Source: an uncultured Porphyromonadaceae bacterium (GTDB lineage: Bacteria > Bacteroidota > Bacteroidia > Bacteroidales > Muribaculaceae). From it: a DNA stretch of 31,970 bases. This document shows, piece by piece, positions 7,139-15,457 of this stretch. The position numbers and the translations under genes are program-made. Positions within the stretch are counted from its first letter, which is position 1. The number at the start of each line of letters is the position of its first letter. The notes beneath the pieces were generated by a model. It worked only from the letters and a program-made list of their open reading frames with translations. It did not search any database and was not told where the DNA came from. Where the stretch lies: contig CABUWI010000018.1 of NCBI GenBank assembly GCA_902495245.1, forward strand, positions 1 through 31,970, written 5' to 3'.

Positions 7139-7561
7139 ATGTTCTGGCTTACCCAACTGCTCGTTGCCATCGGTATCTGCGTCGCGCTGCCCGTGCTCGT
7201 GGTGTGGATATATTACCGCTCCGTAACCAACCGCGACAACAAAAACGCCGAAATCATCATCAAGGCCATTGAAAGCAACTCGGCCATCGATGCAGACAAA
7301 CTCGTGGCTGCCCTCGGCAAACAGGAAAAGACTCCGGCGGAGGTTTTGCAGGTGCGCCTGCTGCGCGGCTGCATCTTTACGTTCGCAGGCATCGCGGCGG
7401 CCATCTTAGCGGCTTTTGCCTATAATAACGAGCCGCTGGTCTCTTCCGAGCTGACAATCGGAGCTCTGATAGTTGCCGGGTTCTGTCTTGCAATAGGCGT
7501 GGCCTATCTCATCGTCTACTTCGTTACGCGTAAGTCGGTTCGCCATGCCGATTCGAAGTAA
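7139..7561 (+). CDS. Small membrane protein, DUF6249-like
   Basis: A 140-residue protein with about three membrane segments: one at residues 3-25 (LLVAIGICVALPVLVVWIYY), a cytoplasmic-looking segment with Asn/Lys/Glu, and two further hydrophobic stretches near residues 80-96 and 105-128. It resembles the DUF6249 proteins often encoded just before an ECF sigma factor in Bacteroidales, although that assignment is from memory of the pattern. It lies 15 nt before the sigma gene, so the two are probably cotranscribed. Function unknown; a sensor or accessory role in the sigma circuit is an inference. Confidence 0.6.
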   Translation: MFWLTQLLVAIGICVALPVLVVWIYYRSVTNRDNKNAEIIIKAIESNSAIDADKLVAALGKQEKTPAEVLQVRLLRGCIFTFAGIAAAILAAFAYNNEPLVSSELTIGALIVAGFCLAIGVAYLIVYFVTRKSVRHADSK

Positions 7562-7576
7562 GCGGGCGGCTAAGAG

Positions 7577-8050
7577 ATGGACCAACGGCAATTCACTTAC
7601 TGCGTCGAGAGCAATCAGAGGGCGGTGCGCCGCTTTCTGACGGCTCTCTGCTGCGGTGATGCCGCGCTGGCCGACGACCTGGCGCAAGACGCCTTCATCA
7701 AGGCGTGGCTCGGACGCGACTCGCTTAGAGACGCCGAGAGTTTCGCACCGTGGATTTTCCGCATCGCCCACAACACTTTCATCAGCCACCGGCGAACAAA
7801 CGCCGTGCCGACCGAACCGGAGGCGGCGGCTGAGCGGCTGAGCGGCGTCGAGCGGGCCGACGGGGCATTTGACTATCAGGAACTCTACGGCGCGTTGGGG
7901 CGACTGTCGGCGCGTGAGCGGTCAGCCATTCTGCTGCACTACATGCAGGGCTATGACATCAAGGAGATTGCAGTCATCACCGGCTCGACGGCCGACGCCG
8001 TGAAGCAGCAGCTTCTGCGCGGCCGCCAACATCTGAAAAGACTTTTATGA
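7577..8050 (+). CDS. ECF-type RNA polymerase sigma factor
   Basis: A 157-residue sigma-70 family protein with only regions 2 and 4, the hallmark of ECF sigma factors. Region 2 includes DDLAQDAFIKAWLGRDSLRDAESFAPWIFRIAHNTFISHRR. Region 4 runs from LSARERSAILLHYMQGYDIKEIAVITGSTADAVKQQL to the C-terminus. It directs RNA polymerase to a specific regulon. Its stop overlaps the next start (ATGA), so it is coupled to a small membrane protein that could be its anti-sigma factor. Targets are unknown; the beta-barrel gene at 8476 is a candidate. Confidence 0.92.
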   Translation: MDQRQFTYCVESNQRAVRRFLTALCCGDAALADDLAQDAFIKAWLGRDSLRDAESFAPWIFRIAHNTFISHRRTNAVPTEPEAAAERLSGVERADGAFDYQELYGALGRLSARERSAILLHYMQGYDIKEIAVITGSTADAVKQQLLRGRQHLKRLL

Positions 8051-8436
8051 TTATGGAAGACGAAAAACTGACAGCATTGTTTGCCGCCTATCGGCCCGAG
8101 ATGCCGACAACCGACGCGCAATTTCTTGACCGCCTGCAGCGGAATATCGAGGCCGTTGAGCGTGTGCGCCGATATGCGCAGGCTCAGAGGCGCAAGAACC
8201 GTCTGGCCCTAATCGTCGCCGCCGCGGCCGGATTCGTTGCGGGAGTGGCGGCCACGCTTTGTTTCCCTTACCTTTTAGCGGCGTTTGGCGGGTGGCTCGC
8301 TGTCGGCTATGACCTCGTAGCCACATGGTCGACGCTCGCCGCCGGCGCGTGCGGGCTCACCTTCGCGGCCTACGACATCGCGCTGGGCGCCACTCGCAAG
8401 TTCGTTTCGACGCTGCCACAATATAAGCGGGACTGA
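8047..8436 (+). CDS. Putative membrane anti-sigma factor
   Basis: A 129-residue protein. Residues 1-55 are charged and helical, followed by two hydrophobic segments at about 57-80 (LALIVAAAAGFVAGVAATLCF) and 85-115. I see no recognisable zinc-binding anti-sigma motif. The role is inferred from the 4-nt overlap with the ECF sigma gene and from the layout of a cytoplasmic domain plus membrane anchor. The first ATG (8047) and a second one 6 nt later (MIMED) are both possible starts. Confidence 0.6.
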   Translation: MIMEDEKLTALFAAYRPEMPTTDAQFLDRLQRNIEAVERVRRYAQAQRRKNRLALIVAAAAGFVAGVAATLCFPYLLAAFGGWLAVGYDLVATWSTLAAGACGLTFAAYDIALGATRKFVSTLPQYKRD

Positions 8437-8475
8437 CGGCGTTATTAAAGCAGAAACCAAACATTCTGTAAACAA

Positions 8476-9138
8476 ATGAAACGCAGAGTCATCATTATCT
8501 CTCTACTGCTCGCGACGCTTACGGCGCTGAGCGGAATGGCACAGTCGGCAATGAACCGCCCCGTGATGTGGGGTCTGAAGGCCTCGCTGCAGGCCGAGTT
8601 GCCCGGAAAATGGCGCAACGACGTGCATGCCGTCAAGATGTACGACAACGGCTTCGGGTTCACTCTCGGCGGCGTTTGCAACATATGGCTCGGCAGCAAC
8701 TTCTACTTCGAGCCGGGAGTGTCGTTCTTCTATGAAGGCTATTCTTACGATGACCTCTACGTCATGGCGCCCGACAACGGCGTTGTCGAGAAGTCGCCGT
8801 CGCTCTACAAGGTCGGTCTGCGCGTGCCGCTGCAGTTCGGCTACACGCTTGGCGTTAACGACAGGGTTGGCGTCTCCTTCTTTACCGGTCCGCAGCTCGG
8901 CTATGCCCTTGGCGGCAAAGTTCAGTCGCGCCCCGAATACGGTCCCGATTTTTCCACCGACCTTTTCGGAGTGCATGGCCAGCGGCGGTTTGACCTGGCG
9001 TGGAAAGTGGGCGTCGGTCTGCTCGTTGACCGCTTCATGGTCTCCGTTGAAGGCGACCTCGGCATCACCGACCAGCTCAAGGGCGACATGACGTTCCGCG
9101 AGAACCGCGTCGGCGTCGGCCTGACGTATTACTTCTGA
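8476..9138 (+). CDS. Outer-membrane beta-barrel (porin-family) protein
   Basis: A 220-residue protein with a signal peptide (residues 1-23, ending SGMAQ) and alternating strands such as GFGFTLGGVCNIW, FYFEPGVSFFYEGY and FGYTLGVNDRVGVSFFTGPQLGYALGG. The C-terminus is GVGLTYYF, a typical Phe-ending outer-membrane barrel. It is similar in kind to the barrel at 5443 but not a close copy. It lies 39 nt after the putative anti-sigma gene, so it may be part of the same unit or the regulated target. Ligand unknown. Confidence 0.8.
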   Translation: MKRRVIIISLLLATLTALSGMAQSAMNRPVMWGLKASLQAELPGKWRNDVHAVKMYDNGFGFTLGGVCNIWLGSNFYFEPGVSFFYEGYSYDDLYVMAPDNGVVEKSPSLYKVGLRVPLQFGYTLGVNDRVGVSFFTGPQLGYALGGKVQSRPEYGPDFSTDLFGVHGQRRFDLAWKVGVGLLVDRFMVSVEGDLGITDQLKGDMTFRENRVGVGLTYYF

Positions 9139-9155
9139 TTTGTTGCGGCACAGAA

Positions 9156-9187
9156 TATGTGTTTTATGTGTTGTATGTGTTTTTTTG
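9156..9187. repeat. Three 9-bp direct repeats (TATGTGTT plus one base) followed by a T run
   Basis: TATGTGTT occurs at 9156-9163, 9165-9172 and 9174-9181, and a T run continues to 9186. It lies between the barrel gene and the rimP promoter. No hairpin accompanies it, so it is not a standard terminator. Confidence 0.7.
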
Positions 9188-9216
9188 AGTGAAAAGTTAG
9201 GTATTATATGGAAAAA

Positions 9217-9248
9217 TTTGGTGGGGTGGAGAAAAATTCGTAACTTTG
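9217..9248 (+). promoter_or_regulatory. Canonical Bacteroidetes promoter of the rimP-nusA-infB operon
   Basis: TTTG (9217-9220), a 20-nt spacer and TAACTTTG (9241-9248) match both consensus boxes at the expected spacing. The start of transcription would fall near 9254, giving a leader of about 50 nt before the rimP ATG at 9304. Confidence 0.85.
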
Positions 9249-9303
9249 CAGTGTAGCAACGGAGGGGGCGCAGGTCTCTTCCTCGTTTTTTATAGATAGT
9301 TGT

Positions 9304-9771
9304 ATGATTGAAAAAGCATTAGTCGAGCAGGCCGTGAGCCGGGCTCTTGAAGGCAGCGATATGTTTCTGGTTGACCTGACGGTCAGCGCCGACAACCGCA
9401 TAGTTGTGGAGGTCGATTCCATGAAGCCGATGGACATCGACTCGTGTGCGCAGTTGAGCCGCCGCATCGAGGAGTCGCTCAACCGCGACGAAGAAGACTT
9501 CGAACTCGAGGTAGGTTCGTCCGGCCTGACGTCGCCCTTCAAGGTGAAGGCCCAGTTTGACAAGAATCTCGGCAACGAGGTCGAGGTGCTGACGCGCGAC
9601 GGCCGCAAGTTCAGCGGCAAGCTGACTGAGGCGGGCGACGAGACCTTTACGGTCGAAGTGGCCCGCAAGGTCAAGAAGGAGGGCGCGAAGCGGCCCGTAG
9701 TGGAGCTTCAGCCTGAGACCATGGCCTATGGCGACGCCAAAAGTGTGAAATATGTAATAAACTTCAAATAA
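9304..9771 (+). CDS. rimP: Ribosome maturation factor RimP
   Basis: A 155-residue RimP. The N-terminal domain contains MFLVDLTVSADNRIVVEVDSMKPMDIDSCAQLSRRIEESLNRD. The motif LEVGSSGLTSPFK corresponds to the conserved (E)VSSPGLxRPL region, and the C-terminal SH3-like domain follows. It assists 30S subunit maturation. Its position before nusA and infB is the widespread bacterial arrangement, which supports the call strongly. Confidence 0.93.
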   Translation: MIEKALVEQAVSRALEGSDMFLVDLTVSADNRIVVEVDSMKPMDIDSCAQLSRRIEESLNRDEEDFELEVGSSGLTSPFKVKAQFDKNLGNEVEVLTRDGRKFSGKLTEAGDETFTVEVARKVKKEGAKRPVVELQPETMAYGDAKSVKYVINFK

Positions 9772-9794
9772 AGCAAAAACGAACCAATCAACCC

Positions 9795-11078
9795 ATGGCA
9801 AAGAAAGCGGAAAACACCAATATGGTGGAACGTTTCGATGAGTTTAAGGAATACAAACACATCGACAAGGCCACGATGATCAGCGTGCTGGAAGAGAGCT
9901 TCCGCAACGTGCTGGCCAAGATGTTCGGCACGGACGAGAATCTTGACGTGATCATGAACCCCGACAAGGGCGACGTGCAGATTTTTCAGAACCTCGAGGT
10001 CGTGCCCGACGGCGAGGTAGAGAATCCGAATCTGCAGATTTCGCTGAGCGACGCGCGCGCCGACAACGACCCCGACGCTGAAATCGGCGAGGAGCACACT
10101 AAGGAGATTATTTTTGCCGACTTCGGTCGCCGCGCAATTCTGAATCTGCGCCAGACTCTGCAGTCGAAGATTCTCGACCTGCAGAAGGAGGCCATCTACA
10201 CCAAGTTCAAAGACCTGGAGGGCGAACTCATCTCGGCCGAGGTTTATCAGACCTGGAGCAAGGAGACGCTGCTGATGGACGAAGATCACAACGAGCTGCT
10301 GCTGCCGAAGAGCGAGTCTATTCCGGGCGACTTTTTCCGCAAGGGCGAGACCGTGCGTGCGGTGATTGCCAACGTAGACAATAAGAACAACAATCCGAAA
10401 ATCACCGTCAGCCGCACGAGCGACAAGTTCCTGCGCGCACTTTTCGAGCTTGAAGTGCCCGAAATTCACGACGGCCTCATCAATATCCGTGCCGTTGCCC
10501 GCATTCCGGGCGAGCGCGCCAAGATTGCCGTCGAGAGCTATGACGAGCGCATCGACCCCGTGGGCGCCTGCGTTGGCGTGAAGGGTTCGCGCATTCACGG
10601 CATCGTTCGCGAGCTGCGCAACGAGAATATCGACGTGATTCCGTGGACGGCCAATCCGTCGCTGCTGATTCAGCGTGCGCTCAGTCCGGCCAAAATCAGC
10701 TCAATCCGCATCGACGAGGAGAGCAAGAGCGCCGAGGTGTTCCTCAAACCCGAGGAGGTTTCGCTGGCTATTGGCAAGGGCGGTCTGAACATCAAGCTCG
10801 CCTCGATGCTGACCGGCTATGAAATCGACGTTTACCGCGAGACGGGCAACGAGGACAACGACGACATCTATCTCGACGAGTTCAAGGACGAAATCGACGA
10901 GTGGGTAATCAACGCTCTCAAGAACATGGGGCTGGTTACGGCAAAGGCCGTTCTTGAAACCAATCCCGACATCATCATGGAGAAAGCCGACCTTGAGGCC
11001 GAGACCGTGGACTACGTGATGAACGTGCTCCGCAGCGAGTTTGAGGACGACGCCGAACCCACGGCCGACAACGAATAA
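9795..11078 (+). CDS. nusA: Transcription termination/antitermination factor NusA
   Basis: A 427-residue NusA. The order of parts is the N-terminal RNA-polymerase-binding domain (about 1-135), an S1 domain (about 140-215, with EGELISAEVYQTW), and two KH domains (about 230-365, with VGACVGVKGSRIHGIVRELRNENIDVI and SLAIGKGGLNIKLAS). A short acidic C-terminal tail follows. It modulates pausing, termination and antitermination. It lies 23 nt after rimP and 58 nt before infB. Confidence 0.96.
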   Translation: MAKKAENTNMVERFDEFKEYKHIDKATMISVLEESFRNVLAKMFGTDENLDVIMNPDKGDVQIFQNLEVVPDGEVENPNLQISLSDARADNDPDAEIGEEHTKEIIFADFGRRAILNLRQTLQSKILDLQKEAIYTKFKDLEGELISAEVYQTWSKETLLMDEDHNELLLPKSESIPGDFFRKGETVRAVIANVDNKNNNPKITVSRTSDKFLRALFELEVPEIHDGLINIRAVARIPGERAKIAVESYDERIDPVGACVGVKGSRIHGIVRELRNENIDVIPWTANPSLLIQRALSPAKISSIRIDEESKSAEVFLKPEEVSLAIGKGGLNIKLASMLTGYEIDVYRETGNEDNDDIYLDEFKDEIDEWVINALKNMGLVTAKAVLETNPDIIMEKADLEAETVDYVMNVLRSEFEDDAEPTADNE

Positions 11079-11136
11079 GACAATTCGCTCACTTCAGGCT
11101 TAAAAACTCCTTAAATAAAACATCATAGCAAATCAA

Positions 11137-14049
11137 ATGGCAAGACAGAAATTAAGTAAAATAGCAACCGAACTCAACGTGGGGCTCAGCACGGTGAGGG
11201 AATTTTTGCAGAAAAAAAACATCGAAGTTGAAGATAACGTCAACGCGCGCGTTGACGAGAGCGTTTGCGAACTGTTGATTAAGGAGTTTGGCGGCGGCAA
11301 GGAAATCAATCTCGGGGCGCGGCCCGCGCCGCGCCCCGCCGCTGCGCCCGAAGCAGCCTCCACCCCCGAGGCGTCGGCGCCGGCCTCGCGCGACACCGTA
11401 TCGGCCGGCGGCCCGAAGGTGCTCGGCAAGATTGACCTCGCAACGGGTAAGCCTGTTGTCGAGGCCGCTCCGAAGGCAGAGCCGAAGCCCGCGCCTGAGG
11501 TCAAGCCTGAGGTTAAGCCTGAGGTTAAGCCTGAGGTCAAGAAGCCCGAACCAAAGCCCGAACCGAAAGTCGAGCCGAAGCCGGAACCTATAAGCCCTAT
11601 GGGCCCTATAGGCCCTATAACTGGGGTTAAGGCTGAGCCGCAGCCGGAGGTGAAGAAGCCGGAACCGAAGCCCGAACCGAAAGCTGAACCGAAGCCCGAA
11701 GTTAAGCCTGAGGTTAAGGTCAAGGAACCTGTCGAAGCCCCTGCCGTTGCCGAAGATGTCAAAGCAGACGAACCCGCTGAGCCCGAGGTGTTCCGTCTGC
11801 ATGGCAAGGACGAGATTAAGGCGCGTGCTCCCCAGCTCAACGTTGTGGGCAAGATTGACCTGTCGGCAATCAACGGCGCCACGCGCCCCAAAAAGAAAAC
11901 TAAAGAAGAGCGCCGCAAGGCCGCCCAGGCGGCTGCAGGCGAGGGCGCAGACCGCAAGAAGCGCAAGCGCATCGGCGCCGGCGAAAAGGTTGACGTGCAG
12001 AAAGAGGGCCGCAACAACTCGAGCGGCAACGCCTCGCGCGGTCAGAGCGGCCAGGGAGGCGGCAACGCCTCGGGCAAGAATGCCGGCAAGAAGGGCGAGC
12101 GCGAGCGTAACCGCAAGGCCAAGCAGGCTGCACCCGAAGTGAGCGAAGAAGACGTGCAGAAGCAGGTCAAAGAAGTGCTTGCACGCCTGACCTCGAAGGG
12201 CACCAAGGCGCAGAAGACCGCGGCCAAATGGCGCAAGGAAAAGCGCGAGGCATTCGCCAACCGCGAGCAGGAGCGTGCCGAGCAGCAGGAGGCCGAAAGC
12301 AAGATATTGAAGCTTACGGAGTTTGTTACGGCCAACGACCTTGCATCGCTCATGAACGTGCCCATCAACAACGTCATAGCCACGTGCATGCAGATGGGCG
12401 TCATGGTCAGCATCAACCAGCGCCTCGACGCCGAGACCATCAACATCGTTGCCGAAGAATTCGGTTTTGAGACAGAATTCATAACCACAGAGATTTCGGA
12501 GGCCGTCGCCGCCGTTGAAGACTCGGAAGAGGACCTGCTTCCGCGTCCGCCGATTGTTACGGTGATGGGCCATGTTGACCACGGCAAGACTTCGCTGCTT
12601 GACTACATTCGTCAGGCCAATGTGATTGCCGGCGAGGCCGGCGGCATTACGCAGCACATCGGCGCATATCACGTAACGCTGGCCGACGGGCGCAAGATAA
12701 CCTTCCTCGACACTCCCGGCCACGAGGCCTTTACGGCCATGCGTGCGCGCGGCGCCAAGGTTACCGACCTTGTCATCATCATCGTGGCCGCCGACGACGC
12801 CGTGATGCCCCAGACTGTCGAGGCCATCAACCACGCGGCCGCAGCCGGCGTGCCCATTGTCTTCGCCATCAACAAGATTGACAAGCCTCACGCCAATCCC
12901 GACAAAATCAAGGAAGAGCTGTCGGCCATGAACTATCTGGTCGAAGACTGGGGCGGCAAATATCAGAGCCAGGAAATATCGGCCAAGAAGGGCATCGGCG
13001 TAGAAGAGCTGATGGAAAAAGTTCTGCTCGAGGCCGAAATGCTTGACCTCAAGGCCAACCCCAACCGCAACGCCGTCGGCGCCGTGCTCGAATCGAGCCT
13101 TGACAAGGGCCGCGGCTATGTGGCCACGGTGCTGGTGCAGAGCGGCACGCTCAAGGTCGGCGACATCATACTTGCCGGCACGCACTACGGCAAGGTCAAA
13201 GCCATGTTCAACGAGCGCAACCAGCGCGTGAGCGAGGCCGGTCCGGCGGTGCCCGTGCTGATTCTCGGTCTGAACGGCGCACCGACTGCCGGCGACACGT
13301 TCAACGTGCTCGACTCGGAGCAGGAAGCCCGCGAAATCGCCACCAAGCGCGAGCAGCTGCAGCGCGAACAGAGCGCCCGCACCACCAAGCGCATCACTCT
13401 CGAGGACATCGGCCGCCGTCAGGCAATCGGCAACTTCAAGGAGCTGAACATCATTGTTAAGGGCGACGTAGACGGCTCGATCGAGGCGCTGAGCGACTCG
13501 TTGCTCAAACTCTCGACCGAGGAGGTGCAGATCAATGTCATTCACAAGGCTGTCGGCGCCATTTCGGAGAGCGATATCGACCTGGCCGCCGCCTCAGACG
13601 CCATCATCATCGGCTTCCAGGTGCGTCCGAGTCAGGCCGCACGCAAAGCCGCCGAGCGCGAGGGCGTGGACATTCGCCTCTATTCGGTGATTTATCAGGC
13701 AATCGAAGAGGTGAAAGACGCCATGGCCGGCATGCTTGCTCCCGAGCTCAAGGAAGAGATTACGGGCACGGCCGAAGTGCTTCAGACCTACCATATCAGC
13801 AAGGTGGGCACGATTGCCGGCGCCATTGTCCGCGAAGGCAAAATCAAGCGCAACTGCAAGGTGCGCCTGATTCGCGACGGCATTGTGCGCTATACCGGCG
13901 ACCTGGGTTCGCTCAAGCGATTCAAAGATGACGTCAAGGAAGTGGCCTCGGGCTATGACTGCGGCTTCAGCATCGCCGGCTACAACGACATTCAGGTCGG
14001 CGACCTTATCGAGGGCTTTGAAGAAGTTGAAGTGAGCCGCACGATTTGA
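11137..14049 (+). CDS. infB: Translation initiation factor IF-2
   Basis: A 970-residue IF-2. The IF2N helix domain opens the protein (MARQKLSKIATELNVGLSTVREFLQKK). A long Pro/Lys/Glu-rich linker of about residues 60-400 carries PEVK and PKPEP repeats and a Gly/Asn/Arg-rich part. Then come the GTPase domain with G1 GHVDHGKT at 478-485, DTPGHE (G3) and NKID (G4), and the beta-barrel and C-terminal tRNA-binding domains. It delivers initiator tRNA to the 30S subunit. The stop TGA overlaps the TTG start of folK (TTGA). Confidence 0.97.
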   Translation: MARQKLSKIATELNVGLSTVREFLQKKNIEVEDNVNARVDESVCELLIKEFGGGKEINLGARPAPRPAAAPEAASTPEASAPASRDTVSAGGPKVLGKIDLATGKPVVEAAPKAEPKPAPEVKPEVKPEVKPEVKKPEPKPEPKVEPKPEPISPMGPIGPITGVKAEPQPEVKKPEPKPEPKAEPKPEVKPEVKVKEPVEAPAVAEDVKADEPAEPEVFRLHGKDEIKARAPQLNVVGKIDLSAINGATRPKKKTKEERRKAAQAAAGEGADRKKRKRIGAGEKVDVQKEGRNNSSGNASRGQSGQGGGNASGKNAGKKGERERNRKAKQAAPEVSEEDVQKQVKEVLARLTSKGTKAQKTAAKWRKEKREAFANREQERAEQQEAESKILKLTEFVTANDLASLMNVPINNVIATCMQMGVMVSINQRLDAETINIVAEEFGFETEFITTEISEAVAAVEDSEEDLLPRPPIVTVMGHVDHGKTSLLDYIRQANVIAGEAGGITQHIGAYHVTLADGRKITFLDTPGHEAFTAMRARGAKVTDLVIIIVAADDAVMPQTVEAINHAAAAGVPIVFAINKIDKPHANPDKIKEELSAMNYLVEDWGGKYQSQEISAKKGIGVEELMEKVLLEAEMLDLKANPNRNAVGAVLESSLDKGRGYVATVLVQSGTLKVGDIILAGTHYGKVKAMFNERNQRVSEAGPAVPVLILGLNGAPTAGDTFNVLDSEQEAREIATKREQLQREQSARTTKRITLEDIGRRQAIGNFKELNIIVKGDVDGSIEALSDSLLKLSTEEVQINVIHKAVGAISESDIDLAAASDAIIIGFQVRPSQAARKAAEREGVDIRLYSVIYQAIEEVKDAMAGMLAPELKEEITGTAEVLQTYHISKVGTIAGAIVREGKIKRNCKVRLIRDGIVRYTGDLGSLKRFKDDVKEVASGYDCGFSIAGYNDIQVGDLIEGFEEVEVSRTI
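11494..11541 (+). repeat. Four tandem 12-bp repeats in infB encoding PEVK units
   Basis: CCTGAGGTCAAG / CCTGAGGTTAAG / CCTGAGGTTAAG / CCTGAGGTCAAG are uninterrupted and in frame. Each unit adds Pro-Glu-Val-Lys to the IF-2 linker. Repeat number could vary by slippage without breaking the frame. Confidence 0.85.
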
Positions 14050-14582
14050 AACTTGCACATGTAAATATCGGAACCAACCTGGGAGACCGCGCGGAGCTCA
14101 TTGGCCGCGCGGTCGGCCTGCTTGGGGAGGTGGTGGGGCGCGTGTGTGCCGTCAGCGCTCCTGTAGAATCGGAGGCGTGGGGTTACGAGTCGCCCAACCG
14201 CTACCTGAATGTAGGGGTGAACGTTGCCACGGAACTTGACGCGGAGCTCCTTGTGGGCCGGCTGCAGGCCATTGAACGCTGCATCGACCCGTGCGGAACT
14301 CACCGCGACGCCGCCGGCGGCTATGCCGACCGCATGATAGACCTGGACCTGATATGTCTTGACGGCGAGACTGTTGACAGTCCGACGGCCACCGTGCCGC
14401 ACCCGCGAATGCACCTCCGGCCTTTCGTGCTCGTGCCCATGGCTGAAATACTGCCGCAATGGCGCCACCCGCTGCTGGGCCTGACGGCCGCCGAATTATT
14501 GGCAAAAACGTGCAATAATATAGGCGGCAAAAACGTTGAAATAAGAAAACATGACCCTAAATCTATGTTGAATCAAATATGA
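14046..14582 (+). CDS. folK: HPPK (2-amino-4-hydroxy-6-hydroxymethyldihydropteridine pyrophosphokinase)
   Basis: A 178-residue FolK, which pyrophosphorylates 6-hydroxymethyl-dihydropterin with ATP in folate synthesis. The start is a TTG overlapping the infB stop (TTGA); it gives MKLAHVNIGTNLGDR, matching the family's N-terminal GSNLGDR motif, and no ATG fits better. The conserved IDLDLICLDGETVD and VPHPRMHLRPFVLVPMAEI segments are present. The last codons run into the next ATG (ATGA), which couples folate synthesis to the exopolysaccharide genes. Confidence 0.92.
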   Translation: MKLAHVNIGTNLGDRAELIGRAVGLLGEVVGRVCAVSAPVESEAWGYESPNRYLNVGVNVATELDAELLVGRLQAIERCIDPCGTHRDAAGGYADRMIDLDLICLDGETVDSPTATVPHPRMHLRPFVLVPMAEILPQWRHPLLGLTAAELLAKTCNNIGGKNVEIRKHDPKSMLNQI

Positions 14583-15415
14583 AAATATCGAAATTCATCG
14601 TCGCGTTAGCGCTGTTGTTCACCCTTGCATCGTGCTCATCGCGCAAGAATACACTGACATATTTCAAAAACATACCCGACGAGGGCTCGGTTCCCGTCGG
14701 CGAATACAACATAACCATCGTGCCCGACGACGAGCTCGTAATCAACGTAACGTCGGCCGAACCCGACGCTGCCGACGATTATAAGATTCCCTACATGCGT
14801 CCGCGCGTCAACGACTTCAACACGCCCGAGGGTCAGACGCCCGAGAGCAATTTCATTACCCGCCGCAACTCCAACCTCAATTATCAGACGTATCGCGTAG
14901 ACAAAGACGGCTTCATCAACTTTCCGGTGCTCGGCAAAATCCACGTCGGCGGCATGAGCCTGCCGGGGCTGGCAACTTATCTGACCGAGCGCATCGGCGA
15001 GAAAGTCGTAGACCCGCTGGTAACCGTGGAGCTGGTCAATTTTCATATCAACGTAACCGGCGAAGTCGCGCGCCCGGGTCAGCAGCTCGTCAACCGCGAG
15101 CGCTACAGTGTGCTCGACGCCATTGCCGAAGCGGGCGACCTGACGCAGTATGGCGTGCGCGAGCGCGTGCTCCTTATCCGCGAGAATAACGGTCAGCGCG
15201 AATATCACAGGCTTGACCTGTCAGACCAAAATCTGCTGAGCTCACCCTATTTCTATCTGCAGCAGAACGACGTGATTTACGTCGAGCCCAACCGCGTGCG
15301 CCAGGCCAACGCCCGCACCGACCAGGAACGCCAGTTCCGCCTGTCGATGACCTCGGTGATTGTCAGCGCGGTGTCGGTGATAGCCTCGCTTGCAATCGCG
15401 CTGTTCATCAAGTAA
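14579..15415 (+). CDS. Polysaccharide export lipoprotein, Wza-like
   Basis: A 278-residue outer-membrane lipoprotein. The lipobox LASC places the lipidated Cys at residue 19. A polysaccharide biosynthesis/export domain follows (YRVDKDGFINFPVLGKIHVGGMSLPGLATYLTERI) and then a SLBB-like segment (VTGEVARPGQQLVNRERYSVLDAIAEAGDL). A C-terminal hydrophobic segment (SVIVSAVSVIASLAIALFIK) may be the membrane helix seen in Wza proteins. It forms the outer-membrane channel for capsule or EPS. It overlaps folK by 4 nt. Confidence 0.92.
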   Translation: MKISKFIVALALLFTLASCSSRKNTLTYFKNIPDEGSVPVGEYNITIVPDDELVINVTSAEPDAADDYKIPYMRPRVNDFNTPEGQTPESNFITRRNSNLNYQTYRVDKDGFINFPVLGKIHVGGMSLPGLATYLTERIGEKVVDPLVTVELVNFHINVTGEVARPGQQLVNRERYSVLDAIAEAGDLTQYGVRERVLLIRENNGQREYHRLDLSDQNLLSSPYFYLQQNDVIYVEPNRVRQANARTDQERQFRLSMTSVIVSAVSVIASLAIALFIK

Positions 15416-15457
15416 CATGTAAAAAAACAGTAATAAGCCAATTTACCCTTCGACGCC

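Noticed and set aside
11152..13545. A 797-codon open frame antisense to infB
   Set aside because: It mirrors infB in a high-GC region, where antisense frames stay open. It has no domain and opposes a universally conserved gene.
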